Position numbers and translations under genes: made by a program. The notes under the pieces were generated by a model. That model ran no database searches. It saw only the letters and a list, made by a program, of their open reading frames with translations, and was not told the origin of the DNA. Of a stretch of DNA of 64,000 nt, positions 61,986 to 64,000 are shown in pieces. Each line of letters begins with the position of its first letter. Position 1 is the stretch's first letter. Source of the stretch: Gordionus sp. m RMFG-2023 (lineage: Eukaryota > Nematomorpha > Gordioida > Chordodea > Parachordodidae); assembly GCF_954871325.1 (NCBI RefSeq), contig NC_088777.1:52638002-52702001 (forward strand), read 5' to 3'.

Positions 61986-62164
61986 CTAATGAATTTTGCA
62001 TATCGTCGAAAATATTTTATAATAGTTTAATGTTAAAACAATTTGTTATCTTTATCGTTAAAAAATTTTCTTGATTTATGCTTTAGATAACAAAGATTAT
62101 AAAAATAATGTTCTACCGTTTAATATTTTAAAAAGTCTGGTAAACCTTCTGTGGGGTTGTGACA

Positions 62165-62295
62165 GGAAAGTTTTATCTAAAATAATCACGTCTAATTAAC
62201 AGACTAATGGAGTCGACTTAGCCACCTAAATTAGTCATTTTAATGGACTAAGACATTTAGATGTGTAGGAAGAACTCGACTAATTAACAACTCTA
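62165..62295. mobile_element. MITE remnant ending TTAACAACTCTA
   Basis: The right end, AATTAACAACTCTA, is close to the foldback-type terminus. Internal GAGTCGACTTAGCCACC and GACTAATTAA motifs match the inverted copy at 51311-51450. The left end is not clear. Confidence 0.4.
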
Positions 62296-62998
62296 TACAC
62301 AAGTGTATAAAATGGTAACCATTAATAAAGATGCTTTATATCTTATAAATTGAGATTCTATTTTACTCCAGGAGCTGTATTAATTATACACTAGTTCAAT
62401 CTGTAATTTACACTAAATTAGTATTCACGATCAGATATATGTTCAAAACAAAAACTTTAAAGCTAATTTCGAATATGGAAAGATAATAAATTCATCCTTA
62501 ACAAAATGAAGTGTGACCTAGACAAATTTATCTGGCATTTATTTAAACCCGCTCAAATAGCCATATGCTCTTTCTATATAATTTTTATATAATTATTTGA
62601 GATTTTACTGAATTTTTATTTTTTAGTTAGATAATTTTTTTGATGGTTATTAAGATTAAATGAAGATAATAGTATATAGATGCAGGTTACTTAAAATTAT
62701 TTGTGGAGGTCTTCTATAATTCTAGAAAGCTAGAAAGTAATCCATTGTATAACAATATAAATTATTATTTTTGTACATATAATGTTATTTTTAATATATT
62801 ATTAAGGTTTAATGGTATTCAAAAAATAAAAGAAAATATTTTTGCTACTTAAACAATATTATTTACTGCCATGGGTTAAGGTACTGAAAAAAAATTAATA
62901 TTTTGATTTATCAAGTTATTTTTCATAAAAAATTAATTTCCCTAATTAATTTTATATTAAATAATATACATTGATGTTTTTCGTAAAATAAATTTACA
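62285..62998 (+). repeat. Inverted duplicate of the P3 upstream region
   Basis: Reads in the same order as the minus strand of 50689-51360. It ends exactly at a second copy of the P3 signal-exon start (ATG at 62999). Confidence 0.65.
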
Positions 62999-63046
62999 AT
63001 GCTTCTGTCGTGTTGTATAATTATAAAATTTAACTCATATGATTTA
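62999..63046 (+). pseudogene. P6: start of a signal exon, truncated copy
   Basis: ATGCTTCTGTCGTG repeats the first 14 nt of the P3 signal exon. It then diverges (reading MLLSCCIIIKFNSYDL and a stop). No later exon of the family follows on the plus strand, so this is a 5' duplicate fragment. Confidence 0.5.
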
Positions 63047-63870
63047 TAAAGATTTAAATAAATAAAATAAAAATAATTTCAAAGCGGAGTTGAAAAAATA
63101 AAATAAATAAAACAATGAATTAGATGCAAAAATAATTTAAAAAATCCCCCACTACTTAAATAAGTGCCAGATAGGTTGGTTTTTTATTTTATTATAAAAT
63201 TAATTTCTTTTTTTTTATTTAAGATTTTTTTATTAAATAATTTTATAAAAAAATGTATAATATTGCCTACAAATTTTTAAAGGAGATGGAAATGGAAGTT
63301 AAATTTAGGGAAAATGTTACTAGAAACCTCTTTATTTCCAAACAGGATTAATTTTAGGAATTGATTTTTTCCATTCATGTTATCAAAATTTCCGTTAAAA
63401 ACAATTTAAAAATCTTAAAACTTAATTTGGTAATCTAGCAGATATTTTTCTCTTAATATTGTACAAAGTTAAAAATAAAATGTTAAGATCCAGACATTCC
63501 CATTAAGTGCAATGCTAAAAAAAAATTTTCACGAACAAATATGAGTAACCATATTTATTTTTTATTCCCAGGTCAAATTAATATACACCATATAAAGGTA
63601 GTTAAAACTATATTTATTTGATACCCATCTATTATCATATCAATATTTGATTTTGATAAAATTATTCCTGACCTACGTAGAAATAACTTCACTCATCGAG
63701 AAGTGGCGCTTGACTTTTTGCCTATTCAATAGGTATTTTAATTATCAATCGATTTATCTCTAATAACCATATATTTATATACTATAATAAGTTCAACTTA
63801 AATTAAAATATATGGGCCTGAACCACGGATCTGTGCGGGGTTCGTGCTCATAGCAGATTTTTAGAGCCAC
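63047..63870. other. Non-coding stretch
   Basis: AT-rich, no gene recognised. Confidence 0.35.
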
Positions 63871-63876
63871 AACCAA

Positions 63877-63888
63877 TTAACAACACTA
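63877..63888. mobile_element. Orphan foldback/MITE-type end
   Basis: TTAACAACACTA, identical to the right end of the foldback elements, preceded by GAGCCACAACCAA and GGATCTGTGCGGGG. No matching left end was found in the window, so the element's extent is unknown. Confidence 0.5.
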
Positions 63889-63929
63889 TATAAGTAATCA
63901 AGTTTCATAAAATTTAAGATAACCTGTTG

Positions 63930-64000
63930 AGTTCACGATTCAAATTCATAACTCCTCGAGTTCACCATAACTCGAGTTCACGACTCAAGTTTATGACTAG
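63930..64000. repeat. Short GAGTTCACGACTCAA repeats at window edge
   Basis: GAGTTCACGATTCAA, CGAGTTCACCATAACTCGAG and GAGTTCACGACTCAAG repeat about every 20-25 bp up to the end of the window. Probably the beginning of a minisatellite, in style similar to the GACTC-rich arms of the foldback elements. Confidence 0.45.

Overview
The window is strongly AT-rich eukaryotic DNA from an animal. Short GT-AG introns split a family of secreted-protein genes, one locus carries an immunoglobulin domain with the usual phase-1 module boundaries, and the rest is mostly degraded mobile DNA (hAT, Tc1/mariner, a LINE and two Ty3/gypsy fossils). I cannot name the species. A compact or parasitic invertebrate with an AT-rich genome would fit, but that is inference.

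Layout. 0.4-7.3 kb (+): two tandem members (P1 and P2) of an unrecognised nine-exon gene family with an N-terminal signal exon. 9.1-14.8 kb: a nest of transposon relics (LINE 3' end, hAT, Ty3/gypsy fossil, second hAT). 16.1-17.1 kb: two exons that together encode one Ig domain. 17-30 kb: mostly non-coding DNA with MITE-like and hAT remnants and an unidentified coding-like block near 20.3 kb. 30.4-36.0 kb: two nested foldback elements. 36.0-39.7 kb: a Ty3/gypsy fossil on +. 42-50.7 kb: gene copy P3 on -, whose second intron has been swollen to about 8.4 kb, largely by a complete foldback element. 53.2-55.3 kb: hAT relic with a palindromic MITE inside it. 56.3-62.0 kb: further family members P4 (looks intact) and P5 (lacks its 5' exons) on -. 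62.2-64.0 kb: an inverted duplicate of the P3 upstream region and further repeat ends.

The most notable object is a foldback transposon family of 3.9-5.2 kb. Each complete copy starts TAGTGTTGTTAA, ends TTAACAACACTA, and is flanked by a perfect 8-bp target duplication (TTGATACG for one copy, TTCAGAAT for the other). Inside, each half is a 32-bp GGGTCG-type minisatellite, a short unique spacer and a long array of about 119-bp satellite monomers; the second half is the first half inverted. It encodes nothing. The ends and the 8-bp duplication resemble the hAT superfamily, and a 223-bp palindromic MITE at 53.8 kb has the same 12-bp ends. The family therefore looks like a non-autonomous hAT-like vehicle that carries and inverts satellite DNA.

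The second notable object is the gene family itself. Reading the paralogues against each other gives exons of the same or nearly the same length, bounded by splice sites, in P1, P4 and most of P2 and P5. The product, about 400 residues, is predicted to be secreted and matches no family I recognise.
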